Assembly (NCBI GenBank): GCA_913777465.1
Contig: CAJYRQ010000001.1
Location: 1 to 41,649 of the forward strand
Length of the DNA stretch: 41,649 nucleotides
Source of the DNA: an uncultured Chryseobacterium sp.
GTDB lineage: Bacteria > Bacteroidota > Bacteroidia > Flavobacteriales > Weeksellaceae
Direction of reading: 5' to 3'
Part shown: in pieces, positions 7,790-17,028 of the stretch
How positions within the stretch are numbered: the first letter of the stretch is position 1
How the letters are laid out: each line of letters opens with the position of its first letter
The notes under the pieces: model-generated
What the model was told of the DNA's origin: nothing
What the model saw: only the letters and a program-made list of their open reading frames with translations
Database searches by the model: none
Position numbers and translations under genes: made by a program

Positions 7790-8647
7790 ATGAGTAAATT
7801 AAAAATAGCCATACAGAAAAGCGGAAGGCTCTATGAAGAATCGCTTCAGCTGCTTAAGGACTGCGGCATCTTCATCAACAACGGCAAAGACCAGCTGAAA
7901 GTTTCTGTAGACAATTTCCCGATAGAAATCATGTACCTGCGCAACTCCGATATTCCCCAGTACCTTGAAGACGGAGTAGTGGATGTAGCCATTGTCGGGG
8001 AAAACCTTCTGGCCGAAAAACAGAAAAACATCGAAATTGTGCAGCTTTTGGGATTCTCCAAATGCCGGGTTTCCCTGGCCATCCCAAAAGAAATAGAAAC
8101 CGACGACATCAGCTATTTCCAGGGCAGGAAAATCGCAACTTCCTATCCGAATACCCTGAACAAATTCCTTAAGGAAAACAACATTTCAGCAGAAATCCAC
8201 ATCATTTCCGGTTCGGTGGAAATTGCCCCGAATATCGGACTGGCAGACGGCATCTGTGACATCGTAAGTTCAGGAAGCACCCTGTTTAAAAACGGATTGA
8301 GGGAAACGGTGACGCTTATGAAATCGGAAGCCGTACTTGCAAAAACAGCTTTTCTGAATGAAGAAAAAACAGCCATTCTCGAAAAATTCCTGTTCAGGAT
8401 AAAGGCCGTTTTAAAAGCAAAAAATTCAAAATACATCCTGATGAATGTTCCGAATGATAAAATCGAACTGATCTCCAAAACGCTTCCGGTACTGAAAAGC
8501 CCAACGGTTATTCCGTTGGCGGAAGAAGGCTGGAGCAGCATACACTCGGTGATTGACGAAGAACGGTTCTGGGAAGTGATTGATGAGCTTAAAGCAAAAG
8601 GTGCCCAGGATATCCTGATTATTCCAATCGATAAAATGGTGATTTAG
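7790..8647 (+). CDS. hisG: ATP phosphoribosyltransferase, long form
   Basis: First step of histidine synthesis: ATP plus PRPP gives phosphoribosyl-ATP. The 285 residues correspond to the long form, with an N-terminal catalytic part (KIAIQKSGRLYEESLQLL; the PRPP-site region DIVSSGSTL near 157-165) and a C-terminal ACT-like regulatory domain (about 210-285, ending with DILIIPIDKMVI). The long form works without HisZ and is normally inhibited by histidine. It is the first structural gene after the attenuator; hisD starts one base after its stop. Confidence 0.96.
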   Translation: MSKLKIAIQKSGRLYEESLQLLKDCGIFINNGKDQLKVSVDNFPIEIMYLRNSDIPQYLEDGVVDVAIVGENLLAEKQKNIEIVQLLGFSKCRVSLAIPKEIETDDISYFQGRKIATSYPNTLNKFLKENNISAEIHIISGSVEIAPNIGLADGICDIVSSGSTLFKNGLRETVTLMKSEAVLAKTAFLNEEKTAILEKFLFRIKAVLKAKNSKYILMNVPNDKIELISKTLPVLKSPTVIPLAEEGWSSIHSVIDEERFWEVIDELKAKGAQDILIIPIDKMVI

Positions 8648-8648
8648 T

Positions 8649-9941
8649 ATGAAGATTAATAAATATCCGAAGAAGGAAACCTGGCCGGTACTGGTAAAAA
8701 GACCGGTACTGAAAAGAGAAACACTTACGGAAACCATTATTGAAATTTTTGATGAAGTTTCTAAAAACGGTGACCGTGCTTTGATTGAATTCAATAAAAG
8801 ATTCGACAATGCTGAAGTAGAGAATATTAAAGTTTCTCAGGAAGAAACAGATGCTGCTGACAAGTTGGTTGACCGTGATTTAAAATCAGCCATTCAGCAG
8901 GCAAAAGAAAATATTGCAAAATTCCACGCTTCCCAGATTCCACAGACTGAGAAGATTGAAACGGTGAAAGGCGTTGTTTGCTGGCGCGAAAACCGGGCGA
9001 TCGGAAAGGTGGGAATTTATATTCCGGGAGGAACGGCACCGCTGTTTTCTACGGTTTTAATGCTTGCGGTGCCGGCTCAATTGGCAGGCTGTAAAGAAAT
9101 TGTCCTGTGTACGCCTCCTAACGAAAACGGGAACATCAATCCTGCCATTTTATATGCGGCAAAGCTGTGCGGAGTTACTGAAATATTTAAGACCGGCGGC
9201 GCTCAGGCAGTTGCGGCCATGACCCTCGGAACGGAGAGTGTTCCTGCGGTGTATAAAATTTTCGGTCCCGGAAACCAGTATGTAATGGCCGCAAAAGAAT
9301 ACGCCCAGAATTACAGGGTAGCCATCGATATGCCGGCCGGACCCAGTGAAGTTTTAATCATAGCCGGTGAAAAAGCCGTTCCGGTATTCTGCGCAGCCGA
9401 CCTGCTTTCCCAGGCGGAACACGGCAGCGACAGCCAGGTGGTTTTCCTCACAACCGATGAGAAGATTCTGGAGGAAACCATCCGGGAAACGGAAATCCAA
9501 CTTGCCGCTCTTCCAAGGAATGAATTTGCAGGTGAAGCATTAAAAAACAGTCACTTCATCCTGATGGAAACATTGGAAGAATCATTGGAATTCAGTAACC
9601 TGTATGCTCCGGAACACCTGATCTTAGCGATGGAAAATGCAGAACAGTATATTTCCGGAATAGAAAATGCAGGTTCCGTTTTCCTAGGCAATTATTCATG
9701 CGAAAGTGCCGGGGATTATGCCAGCGGAACCAACCACACCCTTCCGACCAACGGTTTTGCAAAGAATTACAGCGGTGTCTCCTTAGACAGTTTTGTAAAG
9801 AAAATCACTTTTCAGAATCTATCAGAAGAAGGATTAAAGAATTTAGGTAAAACCATAGAGATCATGGCAGAAGCGGAAGGATTATCCGCTCACAAAAATG
9901 CCGTCAGTATCCGATTAAAAAAACAAAATGAAAGAATTTAA
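8649..9941 (+). CDS. hisD: Histidinol dehydrogenase
   Basis: Last two oxidations of the pathway, histidinol to histidine with NAD+ and zinc. At 430 residues it is the normal length. Visible marks are the IYIPGGTAPLFSTVLM segment, the zinc-site region SQAEHGSDSQV, the catalytic pair Glu322/His323 in YAPEHLIL, and SAGDYASGTNHTLPT. Its last 14 bases overlap hisC, indicating translational coupling. Confidence 0.97.
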   Translation: MKINKYPKKETWPVLVKRPVLKRETLTETIIEIFDEVSKNGDRALIEFNKRFDNAEVENIKVSQEETDAADKLVDRDLKSAIQQAKENIAKFHASQIPQTEKIETVKGVVCWRENRAIGKVGIYIPGGTAPLFSTVLMLAVPAQLAGCKEIVLCTPPNENGNINPAILYAAKLCGVTEIFKTGGAQAVAAMTLGTESVPAVYKIFGPGNQYVMAAKEYAQNYRVAIDMPAGPSEVLIIAGEKAVPVFCAADLLSQAEHGSDSQVVFLTTDEKILEETIRETEIQLAALPRNEFAGEALKNSHFILMETLEESLEFSNLYAPEHLILAMENAEQYISGIENAGSVFLGNYSCESAGDYASGTNHTLPTNGFAKNYSGVSLDSFVKKITFQNLSEEGLKNLGKTIEIMAEAEGLSAHKNAVSIRLKKQNERI

Positions 9942-10956
9942 TACCCGCAGTTTGGTACGCAAAAACATCCTGGAGCTCCAGCCTTATCTCAGTTTCAGGG
10001 ACCTGCATGAATTTAATAATCCGGTATTCCTGGATGCCAATGAAAATGCTTCAGGGGAACTGAACCGTTACCCGGATTCTACCCAGAAAAAATTGAAGCA
10101 GAAATTAGCAGCACTAAAAGGAGTTTCAGCAGACCAGATCGCCGTAGGAAATGGAAGCGATGAGCTGATTGATCTGATCATCAAGGTATTTTGCGAGCCT
10201 AAAGAAGATTCCATTCTCATGATGAATCCCTCGTTTGCGATGTATGGTTTTTATGCCTCGGTGAACGGAAACAATGTTCTTCTGCTTGATCTCGATGAAA
10301 ATTTTGAAATCAATAAAGATGAATTTTTAAAAACAGCGAATGATAAACAGCCTAAGGTTTTTTTTCTCTGCTCACCCAATAATCCAACCGGAAATTCGGT
10401 AGAAGACATTGAGTTCTATATTCAGAATTTTAATGGAATTGTCGTAGTGGACGAAGCGTATATTGAATTTTCAGATCAAAAATCATGCATTGGTCTTTTG
10501 GAAAAATATTCCAACCTGATCGTGCTCCAGACATTTTCCAAAGCCTGGGGAATGGCCGGCGCAAGGGTAGGAGCCGCTTATTCTTCAGCAGAAATCATTG
10601 CTCTGATTAATACCGTTAAAGCTCCGTACAACGTTAATTCTTTAAGTTTAAATAAAATAGGGGAAGCGATTGATCAGAAGGATCTTGCAGAAAAGAATAT
10701 AAAAAAGACTTTAGCAGAGATGTCATGGCTGAACCATGAATTAGAGTGTCTTGAAGTTGTGAAAAAAATATACCCGAGCGATGCCAACTTCTTTCTGGTT
10801 GAATTTGAAGATGCGGAAAAAGTATATGCGAAATTACTTGAAAATGAAATCCTGACCAGTAAAAGAAGCCCTAAAATTCCAGGCTGTATCAGGATCAATG
10901 CCGGAAGCCGGGAAGAGAATATCCTCTTAATTGAAACCTTAAAAAACATAATATGA
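9928..10956 (+). CDS. hisC: Histidinol-phosphate aminotransferase
   Basis: PLP-dependent class I/II aminotransferase (342 residues) making histidinol phosphate from imidazole-acetol phosphate. The PLP lysine is Lys205 in [14 protein letters not shown], and [11 protein letters not shown] carries the substrate/PLP-site Asn. The ATG lies inside the end of hisD and its own stop overlaps the start of hisB by four bases. Confidence 0.96.
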   Translation: MKEFNTRSLVRKNILELQPYLSFRDLHEFNNPVFLDANENASGELNRYPDSTQKKLKQKLAALKGVSADQIAVGNGSDELIDLIIKVFCEPKEDSILMMNPSFAMYGFYASVNGNNVLLLDLDENFEINKDEFLKTANDKQPKVFFLCSPNNPTGNSVEDIEFYIQNFNGIVVVDEAYIEFSDQKSCIGLLEKYSNLIVLQTFSKAWGMAGARVGAAYSSAEIIALINTVKAPYNVNSLSLNKIGEAIDQKDLAEKNIKKTLAEMSWLNHELECLEVVKKIYPSDANFFLVEFEDAEKVYAKLLENEILTSKRSPKIPGCIRINAGSREENILLIETLKNII

Positions 10957-12047
10957 GAAAAGTTTTGTTCATCGACCGTGACGGGACATTAATTGTAGAA
11001 CCGCCTGTTGATTTTCAGGTGGACTCGCTGGAGAAGCTGGAATTTTATCCCGGCGTTTTCAGGAACCTTTCTGCGATCGCCAAAGAGCTGGATTTTGAAC
11101 TGGTGATGGTGACCAATCAGGACGGACTGGGAACCGAAAGCTTTCCTTTCGAAGATTTTATAAAGCCCCAGGAGAAAATGCTGAAAGCTTTTGAAAACGA
11201 AGGTATTTTATTCAGTGATATTTTAATCGATAAAAGCTTTGAGCATGAAAACCTGCCGACCCGGAAGCCGGGAACCGGAATGATGGGAAAATATATTTAC
11301 GGCGATTATGACCTTAAAAATTCATTTGTAATCGGCGACCGGCCGACGGATGTCCAGCTGGCAAAAAATCTTGGTACCCAATCCATTCTGATCGGCAACT
11401 CATTAAATGAGGACGCGGTTTTAACGACAACAAACTGGCAGGATATTTACCAGTACCTGAAACAGATTCCGAGAAAAGCAGCAGTAGCACGGAAAACCAA
11501 TGAAACTGCCATCGAAGTGGAAGTTAACCTCGACGGAAGCGGGAAGTCGGAGATTTCAACCGGGCTTCACTTTTTCGACCACATGCTGGAACAGATCTCA
11601 AGACACGGCAATCTCGACCTGAAAATTAAAGTGGAAGGGGATTTGCAGGTAGATGAGCACCACACGATAGAAGATACCGGAATTGTGCTGGGTGAAGCAT
11701 TTTTGAAAGCGCTGGGAAAGAAAAAAGGAATCGAGCGGTATGGGTTTCTGCTTCCAATGGATGACTGCCTGGCTCAGGTGGCTCTTGACTTCGGAGGACG
11801 TCCATGGCTGGTCTGGGAAGCCGGTTTTAAAAGGGAAAAGATTGGTGATGTCCCGACGGAGATGTTTTACCACTTTTTCAAATCTTTTACCGATTCTGCC
11901 AAATGTAATCTAAACATCAAAACAGAAGGTGAAAACGAACACCACAAGATCGAATCCGTTTTTAAGGCATTTGCCAAAGCCGTTAAAATGGCGGTAAACC
12001 GATCCGATATGAATTTTAACCTGCCATCTACCAAAGGAAGCCTGTAA
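10953..12047 (+). CDS. hisB: Bifunctional histidinol-phosphatase / imidazoleglycerol-phosphate dehydratase
   Basis: Two activities in one 364-residue chain. The N-terminal HAD phosphatase domain (about 1-165) has DRDGTL at 8-13 with both catalytic Asp residues, plus VTNQDG and the [13 protein letters not shown] motif. The C-terminal dehydratase domain (about 175-364) has the Mn-binding histidine clusters [23 protein letters not shown] and EHHKIES. The phosphatase half supplies the step that otherwise needs a separate gene. Its final base is the first base of hisH. Confidence 0.97.
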   Translation: MRKVLFIDRDGTLIVEPPVDFQVDSLEKLEFYPGVFRNLSAIAKELDFELVMVTNQDGLGTESFPFEDFIKPQEKMLKAFENEGILFSDILIDKSFEHENLPTRKPGTGMMGKYIYGDYDLKNSFVIGDRPTDVQLAKNLGTQSILIGNSLNEDAVLTTTNWQDIYQYLKQIPRKAAVARKTNETAIEVEVNLDGSGKSEISTGLHFFDHMLEQISRHGNLDLKIKVEGDLQVDEHHTIEDTGIVLGEAFLKALGKKKGIERYGFLLPMDDCLAQVALDFGGRPWLVWEAGFKREKIGDVPTEMFYHFFKSFTDSAKCNLNIKTEGENEHHKIESVFKAFAKAVKMAVNRSDMNFNLPSTKGSL

Positions 12048-12625
12048 TGATTGCCATCATCAAATACAACGGCGGAAACGTAAATTCCGTACAGAACGCA
12101 GTCCGCAGATTAGATGCCGACTCTATCATCACCGATGATTTCGACGTCATCCGGAATGCCGATAAGGTTATATTCCCCGGCGTGGGGGAAGCCTCTTCTA
12201 CCATGAAAAACCTGAAAGAGAAAGGCCTTGACCTGCTGATTCCTTCACTCACACAGCCCGTCCTGGGAATCTGCCTGGGAATGCAGCTGATGTGTGGTGA
12301 TAATGAGGAAGGAAATACCGTAGGAATGGGTATCTTCGACATCCGCGTAAGAAAGTTCCCGGCAAAGGATATTGTACCGCACATGGGCTGGAATACGGTT
12401 TCGCAGTTCAGATCTGATTTGTTTGCAGGGACAGACGAAAACAGTGATGTCTATTTCGTGCACAGCTATTACTGTGAGCGGTCGGAATTTACAACATCAG
12501 TGTGCGATTATATCCTGCCTTTCAGTGCTTCCCTGCAGAAAGATAACTTTTATGCGATGCAGTTTCACCCGGAAAAATCGGGGACGGTCGGAAGCCGGTT
12601 ATTAGAGACCTTTTTAAACCTTTAA
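12047..12625 (+). CDS. hisH: Imidazole glycerol phosphate synthase, glutaminase subunit
   Basis: Class I glutamine amidotransferase (192 residues) that supplies ammonia to HisF. The nucleophile is Cys76 in GICLGMQLM; His174 and Glu176 in QFHPEKSG complete the triad. The glycine-rich FPGVGEA segment is also present. It shares one base with hisB and is followed two bases later by hisA. Its partner hisF is two genes on. Confidence 0.96.
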   Translation: MIAIIKYNGGNVNSVQNAVRRLDADSIITDDFDVIRNADKVIFPGVGEASSTMKNLKEKGLDLLIPSLTQPVLGICLGMQLMCGDNEEGNTVGMGIFDIRVRKFPAKDIVPHMGWNTVSQFRSDLFAGTDENSDVYFVHSYYCERSEFTTSVCDYILPFSASLQKDNFYAMQFHPEKSGTVGSRLLETFLNL

Positions 12626-12627
12626 AA

Positions 12628-13341
12628 ATGAAAATTATTCCTGCCATTGATATCATCGACGGAAAATGCGTCCGTCTCTCAAAAGGTGATTTCGGAACGA
12701 AAAAAATATATAATGAAGACCCGGTGGAAGTAGCCAGGGAATTTGAAAGCTACGGCATCAGGTACCTTCATCTGGTGGATCTGGACGGTGCGAAGTCGAA
12801 ACATATCGTCAACCATAAAGTGCTGGAAAATATCGCAAGGGAAACCGGTCTTGAAATAGACTTTGGCGGTGGCCTGAAAACAATAGAAGATATTGAAACT
12901 GCTTTTAACTCGGGAGCCCGAAAAATCACCATCGGAAGCATTGCCGTTCAGGATCCCGGATTCTGTTTTCAGTTAATTGAAAAATATGGTCCTGAAAAAA
13001 TAATCCTTGGTGCCGACTGTGAAAACAGAAAGATCAAAACCACCGGCTGGCTGGAAGAAAGCGGACTGGAGGTCATCGATTTTATCCTGCAATATCGGGA
13101 AAAAGGAATAAACACCGTCATTTGTACGGACATTGCGAAAGACGGAATGCTGCAGGGAGCGTCAGGGGAACTGTATTCGGAAATTTTAAGCAGAACAGCT
13201 GTCAATGTAATAGCGAGCGGCGGCATTTCCTGTTTGGAAGACCTTTATGAAATGAAAGAGATCGGCTGCTTCGGAACCATCATCGGAAAAGCAATCTATG
13301 AAGGGAGGATTTCTTTAAAACAATTGCAGGATTTTGTTTAA
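12628..13341 (+). CDS. hisA: ProFAR isomerase (5-ProFAR to PRFAR)
   Basis: A TIM-barrel isomerase of 237 residues. The catalytic Asp8 lies in [19 protein letters not shown] and the second acid is in [12 protein letters not shown]; phosphate-binding loops are FGGGLKT and IASGGIS. It resembles hisF, as expected for these paired half-barrel repeat enzymes. The 226-base gap after it breaks the otherwise tight operon. Confidence 0.96.
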   Translation: MKIIPAIDIIDGKCVRLSKGDFGTKKIYNEDPVEVAREFESYGIRYLHLVDLDGAKSKHIVNHKVLENIARETGLEIDFGGGLKTIEDIETAFNSGARKITIGSIAVQDPGFCFQLIEKYGPEKIILGADCENRKIKTTGWLEESGLEVIDFILQYREKGINTVICTDIAKDGMLQGASGELYSEILSRTAVNVIASGGISCLEDLYEMKEIGCFGTIIGKAIYEGRISLKQLQDFV

Positions 13342-13567
13342 ACACAAAAGCTTTCTCACATAAGTCACATGAGATTTTTAGGTTAAAGCTTTGCGCATAT
13401 TTTAGAACATATCATGCTAAGAAATCAAAATTTTTTTGGTTCTAGCAGATCTTCTTAAAAGAACTGGCGGCTGAGGCACTCGAAGCCACATCATCTGTGA
13501 AGATCTGTGCGATCTGTAAGAAATATAAAACCATAAACCCTGAACCAAAAACTTTAAACTATTTACA
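13342..13567. other. Intra-operon gap between hisA and hisF with repeat-like DNA
   Basis: There is no gene on either strand. The start carries CACATAAGTCACATGAG-like words and the end ATCTGTGAAGATCTGTGCGATCTGT, a style of short GTG/CAC-rich repeat also seen at 30581-30682. No promoter or terminator is clear, so read-through to hisF is assumed. This gap is the only one longer than three bases among the eight his genes. Confidence 0.4.
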
Positions 13568-14320
13568 ATGCTAAAAAAAAGAATCATCCCCTGTCTGGAT
13601 ATAAAAAACGGAACCACCGTTAAAGGAATTAATTTTGAAGGATTACGGAACGCCGGAGATCCCATCGAGCTGGCCAAACGGTACGAAGTGGAAGGTGCAG
13701 ACGAACTCGTATTCCTGGACATTACGGCAACGATTGAAGAACGGAAGACTTTTGCGGAGCTTGTGCGAAAAATTTCCGGGGAACTCAGCATTCCCTTCAC
13801 GGTTGGCGGAGGCATTTCCACAGTGGATGATGTCAGGAAACTGTTGGAAGCCGGAGCGGATAAAATCAGCATCAATTCATCGGCTGTTAAAAACCCGTCG
13901 CTGATTTCAGAAATCGCAGAAATTTTTGGCAGTCAATGCGTTGTGGTAGCTATTGATACAAAAGAAGTAAACAGCTCGGATTATGTACACGTGAAGGGCG
14001 GACGGGAGCTTACGGGTCTGAAAACAGTTGACTGGGCAAAGCAAGCGGAAGCACTGGGTGCCGGTGAAATCCTGCTGACCTCGATGGACGGCGACGGTAC
14101 CAAGAACGGATTCGACATCAGGATTACCAAACTGGTTTCCGAAAATATAAACATTCCGGTGGTCGCTTCCGGAGGAGCCGGGAAACCTGAGGATTTCGAA
14201 GAAGTTTTTACCCGGACGAAAGCAACGGCCGCTTTGGCCGCCAGTATTTTCCATTTCGGAGAAGTCGGGATCCGGGATCTGAAAAATAATTTAACCTTAA
14301 AAAATATTGCTGTACGATGA
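13568..14320 (+). CDS. hisF: Imidazole glycerol phosphate synthase, cyclase subunit
   Basis: A 250-residue TIM barrel that closes the imidazole ring using ammonia from HisH, releasing AICAR to purine synthesis. Asp11 in [17 protein letters not shown] and the Asp in [12 protein letters not shown] are the catalytic acids; phosphate loops VGGGIS and ASGGAG are present. It overlaps hisIE by four bases. Confidence 0.97.
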   Translation: MLKKRIIPCLDIKNGTTVKGINFEGLRNAGDPIELAKRYEVEGADELVFLDITATIEERKTFAELVRKISGELSIPFTVGGGISTVDDVRKLLEAGADKISINSSAVKNPSLISEIAEIFGSQCVVVAIDTKEVNSSDYVHVKGGRELTGLKTVDWAKQAEALGAGEILLTSMDGDGTKNGFDIRITKLVSENINIPVVASGGAGKPEDFEEVFTRTKATAALAASIFHFGEVGIRDLKNNLTLKNIAVR

Positions 14321-14907
14321 ATATTGATTTTAATAAAAGCCAGGACGGCCTGGTACCGGTAATTGTGCAGGACGACCGGACGCTGCAGGTCCTGATGCTG
14401 GGCTACATGAATGAAGAAGCCTTTGAAAAAACACAGCAGGAAAAAATCGTTACTTTTTTCAGCCGTTCGAAAAACAGGCTCTGGACAAAAGGCGAGAAAT
14501 CCGGAAATTTTTTAACTGTAAAAAGTATAGAAAGCGACTGCGATGCAGATACTATTTTAATTAGGGTCATTCCCCAAAATGTAGTCTGCCACACCGGAAG
14601 CTTCAGCTGTTTCGGGGATAAGGATTCCAAAGGGTTTCTGTATGAACTCGAAGCCAAAATCAGGCAAAGGATTGATGAAAAAACAGAGGGTTCTTACACC
14701 TATTCCCTGTTTCAGCGAGGCATTAATAAAATGGCCCAGAAAGTAGGAGAGGAAGCGGTAGAACTGGTGATTGAAGCGAAAGATGATAATGATGATCTGT
14801 TTAAAAATGAAGCGGCAGATCTGATGTATCACTTTTTAATTTTACTGAAAGCGAAGAATTTTTCATTGCAGGATATCGAAGAAACCCTGTTGTCACGAAA
14901 TAAATAA
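14317..14907 (+). CDS. hisI: Bifunctional phosphoribosyl-AMP cyclohydrolase / phosphoribosyl-ATP pyrophosphatase
   Basis: A HisIE fusion of 196 residues doing steps two and three. The HisI half (about 1-105) has the metal-site ESDCDADT and [11 protein letters not shown] cysteine/histidine motifs. The HisE half (about 112-196) is the all-alpha pyrophosphohydrolase with [14 protein letters not shown] and [14 protein letters not shown]. It is the last gene of the operon, with a terminator 40 bases later. Confidence 0.96.
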   Translation: MNIDFNKSQDGLVPVIVQDDRTLQVLMLGYMNEEAFEKTQQEKIVTFFSRSKNRLWTKGEKSGNFLTVKSIESDCDADTILIRVIPQNVVCHTGSFSCFGDKDSKGFLYELEAKIRQRIDEKTEGSYTYSLFQRGINKMAQKVGEEAVELVIEAKDDNDDLFKNEAADLMYHFLILLKAKNFSLQDIEETLLSRNK

Positions 14908-14947
14908 AACGGGTATAATCCTTAAGATATTAAAAACAGTTAAAGCA

Positions 14948-14977
14948 AAAGCCAATCAATGACGATTGGCTTTTTAC
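14948..14977 (+). terminator. Terminator of his operon
   Basis: AAAGCCAATC (14948-14957) pairs with GATTGGCTTT (14964-14973), a ten-base stem with a six-base loop and a T-run. The A-rich left side means it could also stop the convergent M28 peptidase transcript. Confidence 0.9.
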
Positions 14978-15001
14978 AGATAAGCTATTGATGCTATTTG
15001 A

Positions 15002-16177
15002 TTATTTCGAAATAATCACTTTTCGTACAGCCGTTTTTCCATCCGATTTTACGGTAACCATATAAGCACCGTCCGATAATCCCGAAAGGTTTATTCTGGA
15101 CTCATTTTCTTTGTTCAAAATCAGGCGGCCGGTCATGTCTGAGATTTCCAATTTGAAATTTTTGATCTCTTTCGGAAGTTCCACCTGCAGATAATCTTTA
15201 GCCGGGTTAGGATAAACTTTTACCGATTCCAAAGCATTCTGCTTTATTTCTTCAGTAGCCAGCTGGCTTGTAGAGGCCGTTGCAAAATGCTGCAAAGCAC
15301 CCACTGCTGCCTTTCCTACATTGTACACGTAAGTAGGGTCTACGTTCGCAAAGGTGTCGTTTACCGTATGTTCGTTGTAACTTCTTGCATTTTCATAAAA
15401 ACCGGTAATGATGTCTCCTTTTTGTTCAAAAGGAATATAATCCGAAGAATAAGCATCCGACATTACCGTCTGTAATGGCGAATACAATCCCGTGCAGGTA
15501 GCCAGTTGCTGGGTAAAGCTCAACGACGCGGCATTGTTTGAAGTTAATCCGGATTGGTCGCTTTCACATTTAATGGCATTATTGGTATTGCCCAGCTTTC
15601 CTCCGACCTGGTCAATATTGAAAACCACTCTGACATTAAACTGTCTGACATTGTTCTGGAACAACACATTATTCGCATAGTGGCTGCTTCCCTGTAGGTT
15701 CTGTTCTTCCCCTGAGAAATGGATGAATTTGATTGAATATTCGGTTGGGATATCCTTCAATATTCTGGCTGCTTCCAGAAGAATAGCCGTTCCGCTGCCA
15801 TTATCACTTACTCCCGGCCCTACAATGGTATCGTAATGTCCGCAGATGATCACATAAATATTGGGATAAAGCGTTCCGGTTTTTGTGATGATCAGGTTTC
15901 TGGAATTTACGTTATTGCCGAATGTGAAAGGATCTTCCGTAATCTGGCTGGCTGTATAGCCGTAAGACTGGTATTTGGCTTTCAGCCAGTTCAGGGTATT
16001 GGTATTGGCCATAGAGCCGGTGGTTTTCACACCAAGATTCTGAAAATCCTGTAATAGGTTTGTAACCGTTGTCTGGGAAACCTGGTCGGCCCTGTTTTTA
16101 TAAGCCTGAATAAAACTTTGTGCCTGAAGGCCGTATGCTGATAAAAAAACAAGCAATAGAGTCGTTATTTTTTTCAC
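15002..16177 (-). CDS. M28 family secreted metallopeptidase with T9SS sorting tail
   Basis: A 391-residue zinc exopeptidase with signal peptide (MKKITTLLLVFLSAYGLQAQ). Metal-site residues include His114 in ICGHYDT, Asp125 in GVSDNGSGTA, and Glu157/Glu158 in FSGEEQN. The C-terminal 70 residues (VYPNPAKDYLQVELP ... GAYMVTVKSDG ... KVIISK) form a type A T9SS sorting domain, so the protein is exported across the outer membrane and attached or released. The start is GTG at 16175-16177, chosen because it begins the signal peptide and follows a -7 box by 34 bases. It converges on the his operon. Confidence 0.92.
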   Translation of the reverse strand: MKKITTLLLVFLSAYGLQAQSFIQAYKNRADQVSQTTVTNLLQDFQNLGVKTTGSMANTNTLNWLKAKYQSYGYTASQITEDPFTFGNNVNSRNLIITKTGTLYPNIYVIICGHYDTIVGPGVSDNGSGTAILLEAARILKDIPTEYSIKFIHFSGEEQNLQGSSHYANNVLFQNNVRQFNVRVVFNIDQVGGKLGNTNNAIKCESDQSGLTSNNAASLSFTQQLATCTGLYSPLQTVMSDAYSSDYIPFEQKGDIITGFYENARSYNEHTVNDTFANVDPTYVYNVGKAAVGALQHFATASTSQLATEEIKQNALESVKVYPNPAKDYLQVELPKEIKNFKLEISDMTGRLILNKENESRINLSGLSDGAYMVTVKSDGKTAVRKVIISK

Positions 16178-16211
16178 GGGTGAAGAAAAATTTTACATTT
16201 TTAATAATAAA

Positions 16212-16219
16212 CAAATGTA
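16212..16219 (-). promoter_or_regulatory. Putative -7 box (TACATTTG) for M28 peptidase
   Basis: On the minus strand TACATTTG lies 34 bases before the GTG start and just past the rplT terminator. No -33 TTTG at the right spacing is seen. Confidence 0.5.
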
Positions 16220-16223
16220 AAGA

Positions 16224-16255
16224 ATAAAAAAATCCTGAGCAAAAAACCCAGGATT
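16224..16255 (-). terminator. Terminator after rplT
   Basis: On the minus strand AATCCTG and CAGGATT (16249-16255 with 16231-16237) form a stem with an 11-base loop followed by a run of T. It ends the rpmI-rplT transcript. Confidence 0.85.
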
Positions 16256-16279
16256 TATATTGATAACAAAAATTTTACA

Positions 16280-16624
16280 TTATTTTACTTGATCTACAAC
16301 TGCTTTGAAAGCTTCAGGGTGATTCATTGCTAAATCGGCTAAAACTTTTCTGTTAAGCTCAACGTTGTTCTTTTTAAGAGCTCCCATAAACTGAGAGTAA
16401 GACATTCCGTGCTGTCTGGCTCCCGCGTTGATACGGGTAATCCATAGTGCTCTGAAGTTTCTCTTCTTCTCTTTTCTACCACGGTAAGCATATTGCATTG
16501 CTTTTTCTACCGCGTTTTTAGCTACTGTCCAAACGTTCTTTCTTCTACCGAAAAAACCTTTAGCTTGCTTAAAAATTTTCTTTCTGCGAGCTCTGGAAGC
16601 TACCGCATTTACTGATCTTGGCAT
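16280..16624 (-). CDS. rplT: 50S ribosomal protein L20
   Basis: A 114-residue, Lys/Arg-rich protein with the family start [19 protein letters not shown] and the [24 protein letters not shown] core. It binds 23S rRNA early in 50S assembly and in several bacteria represses its own operon. It follows rpmI after 119 bases, and a terminator follows it. Confidence 0.98.
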   Translation of the reverse strand: MPRSVNAVASRARRKKIFKQAKGFFGRRKNVWTVAKNAVEKAMQYAYRGRKEKKRNFRALWITRINAGARQHGMSYSQFMGALKKNNVELNRKVLADLAMNHPEAFKAVVDQVK

Positions 16625-16743
16625 AATTTAATTGTTTTTTTGAAGTGGGCGGCAATGGTTACATTACACTTATTTGCTCCATTTCAGGGTTAAAATGTTG
16701 AATTTGTTTTGAATTCTTATAAACCGGTATGGATTTATAAAAA

Positions 16744-16941
16744 CTACTTGATGGCTAATTGACGAAGTACGCTTTTCTCGTCCACAGCAGCCACGTAAGA
16801 AGTCGTCGTAAGATTTCTCTTTTGTTTCGTTTCTTTCTTGGTTAAGATGTGGCTTTTGTAAGCATTCTTTCTTTTGATCTTACCGGAACCGGTAAGAGCA
16901 AAACGTTTCTTAGCACCTGATTTCGTTTTTAATTTTGGCAT
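16744..16941 (-). CDS. rpmI: 50S ribosomal protein L35
   Basis: A 65-residue basic protein, [20 protein letters not shown] and [21 protein letters not shown]. The frame stays open to 17016, but the ATG at 16941 gives the standard L35 start and the upstream part lies in the leader, downstream of the -7 box at 17014-17021. It is paired with rplT as in most bacteria. Confidence 0.97.
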   Translation of the reverse strand: MPKLKTKSGAKKRFALTGSGKIKRKNAYKSHILTKKETKQKRNLTTTSYVAAVDEKSVLRQLAIK

Positions 16942-16983
16942 TGTTTTGCTTTTTATGGTTTTGTTATCAATATCTGTATCTGG

Positions 16984-17021
16984 TTTCCGGTGACTCCCGG
17001 AAATAATAGGGTGCAAAATTA
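16984..17021 (-). promoter_or_regulatory. rpmI promoter -7 box and leader hairpin
   Basis: On the minus strand TAATTTTG (17014-17021) fits TAnnTTTG and lies right after the stop of the upstream membrane-protein gene. The predicted leader then contains TTTCCGG-GAGTCA-CCGGAAA (17003 to 16984), a perfect 7-bp stem with a 6-base loop, 42 bases before the ATG and with no T-run. It may be a ribosomal-protein binding leader; that role is inference. Confidence 0.55.
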
Positions 17022-17028
17022 CAAAAAA

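Noticed and set aside
16942-17016. 25-codon extension of rpmI
   Set aside because: It covers the leader hairpin; L35 has a fixed MPKLKT start.
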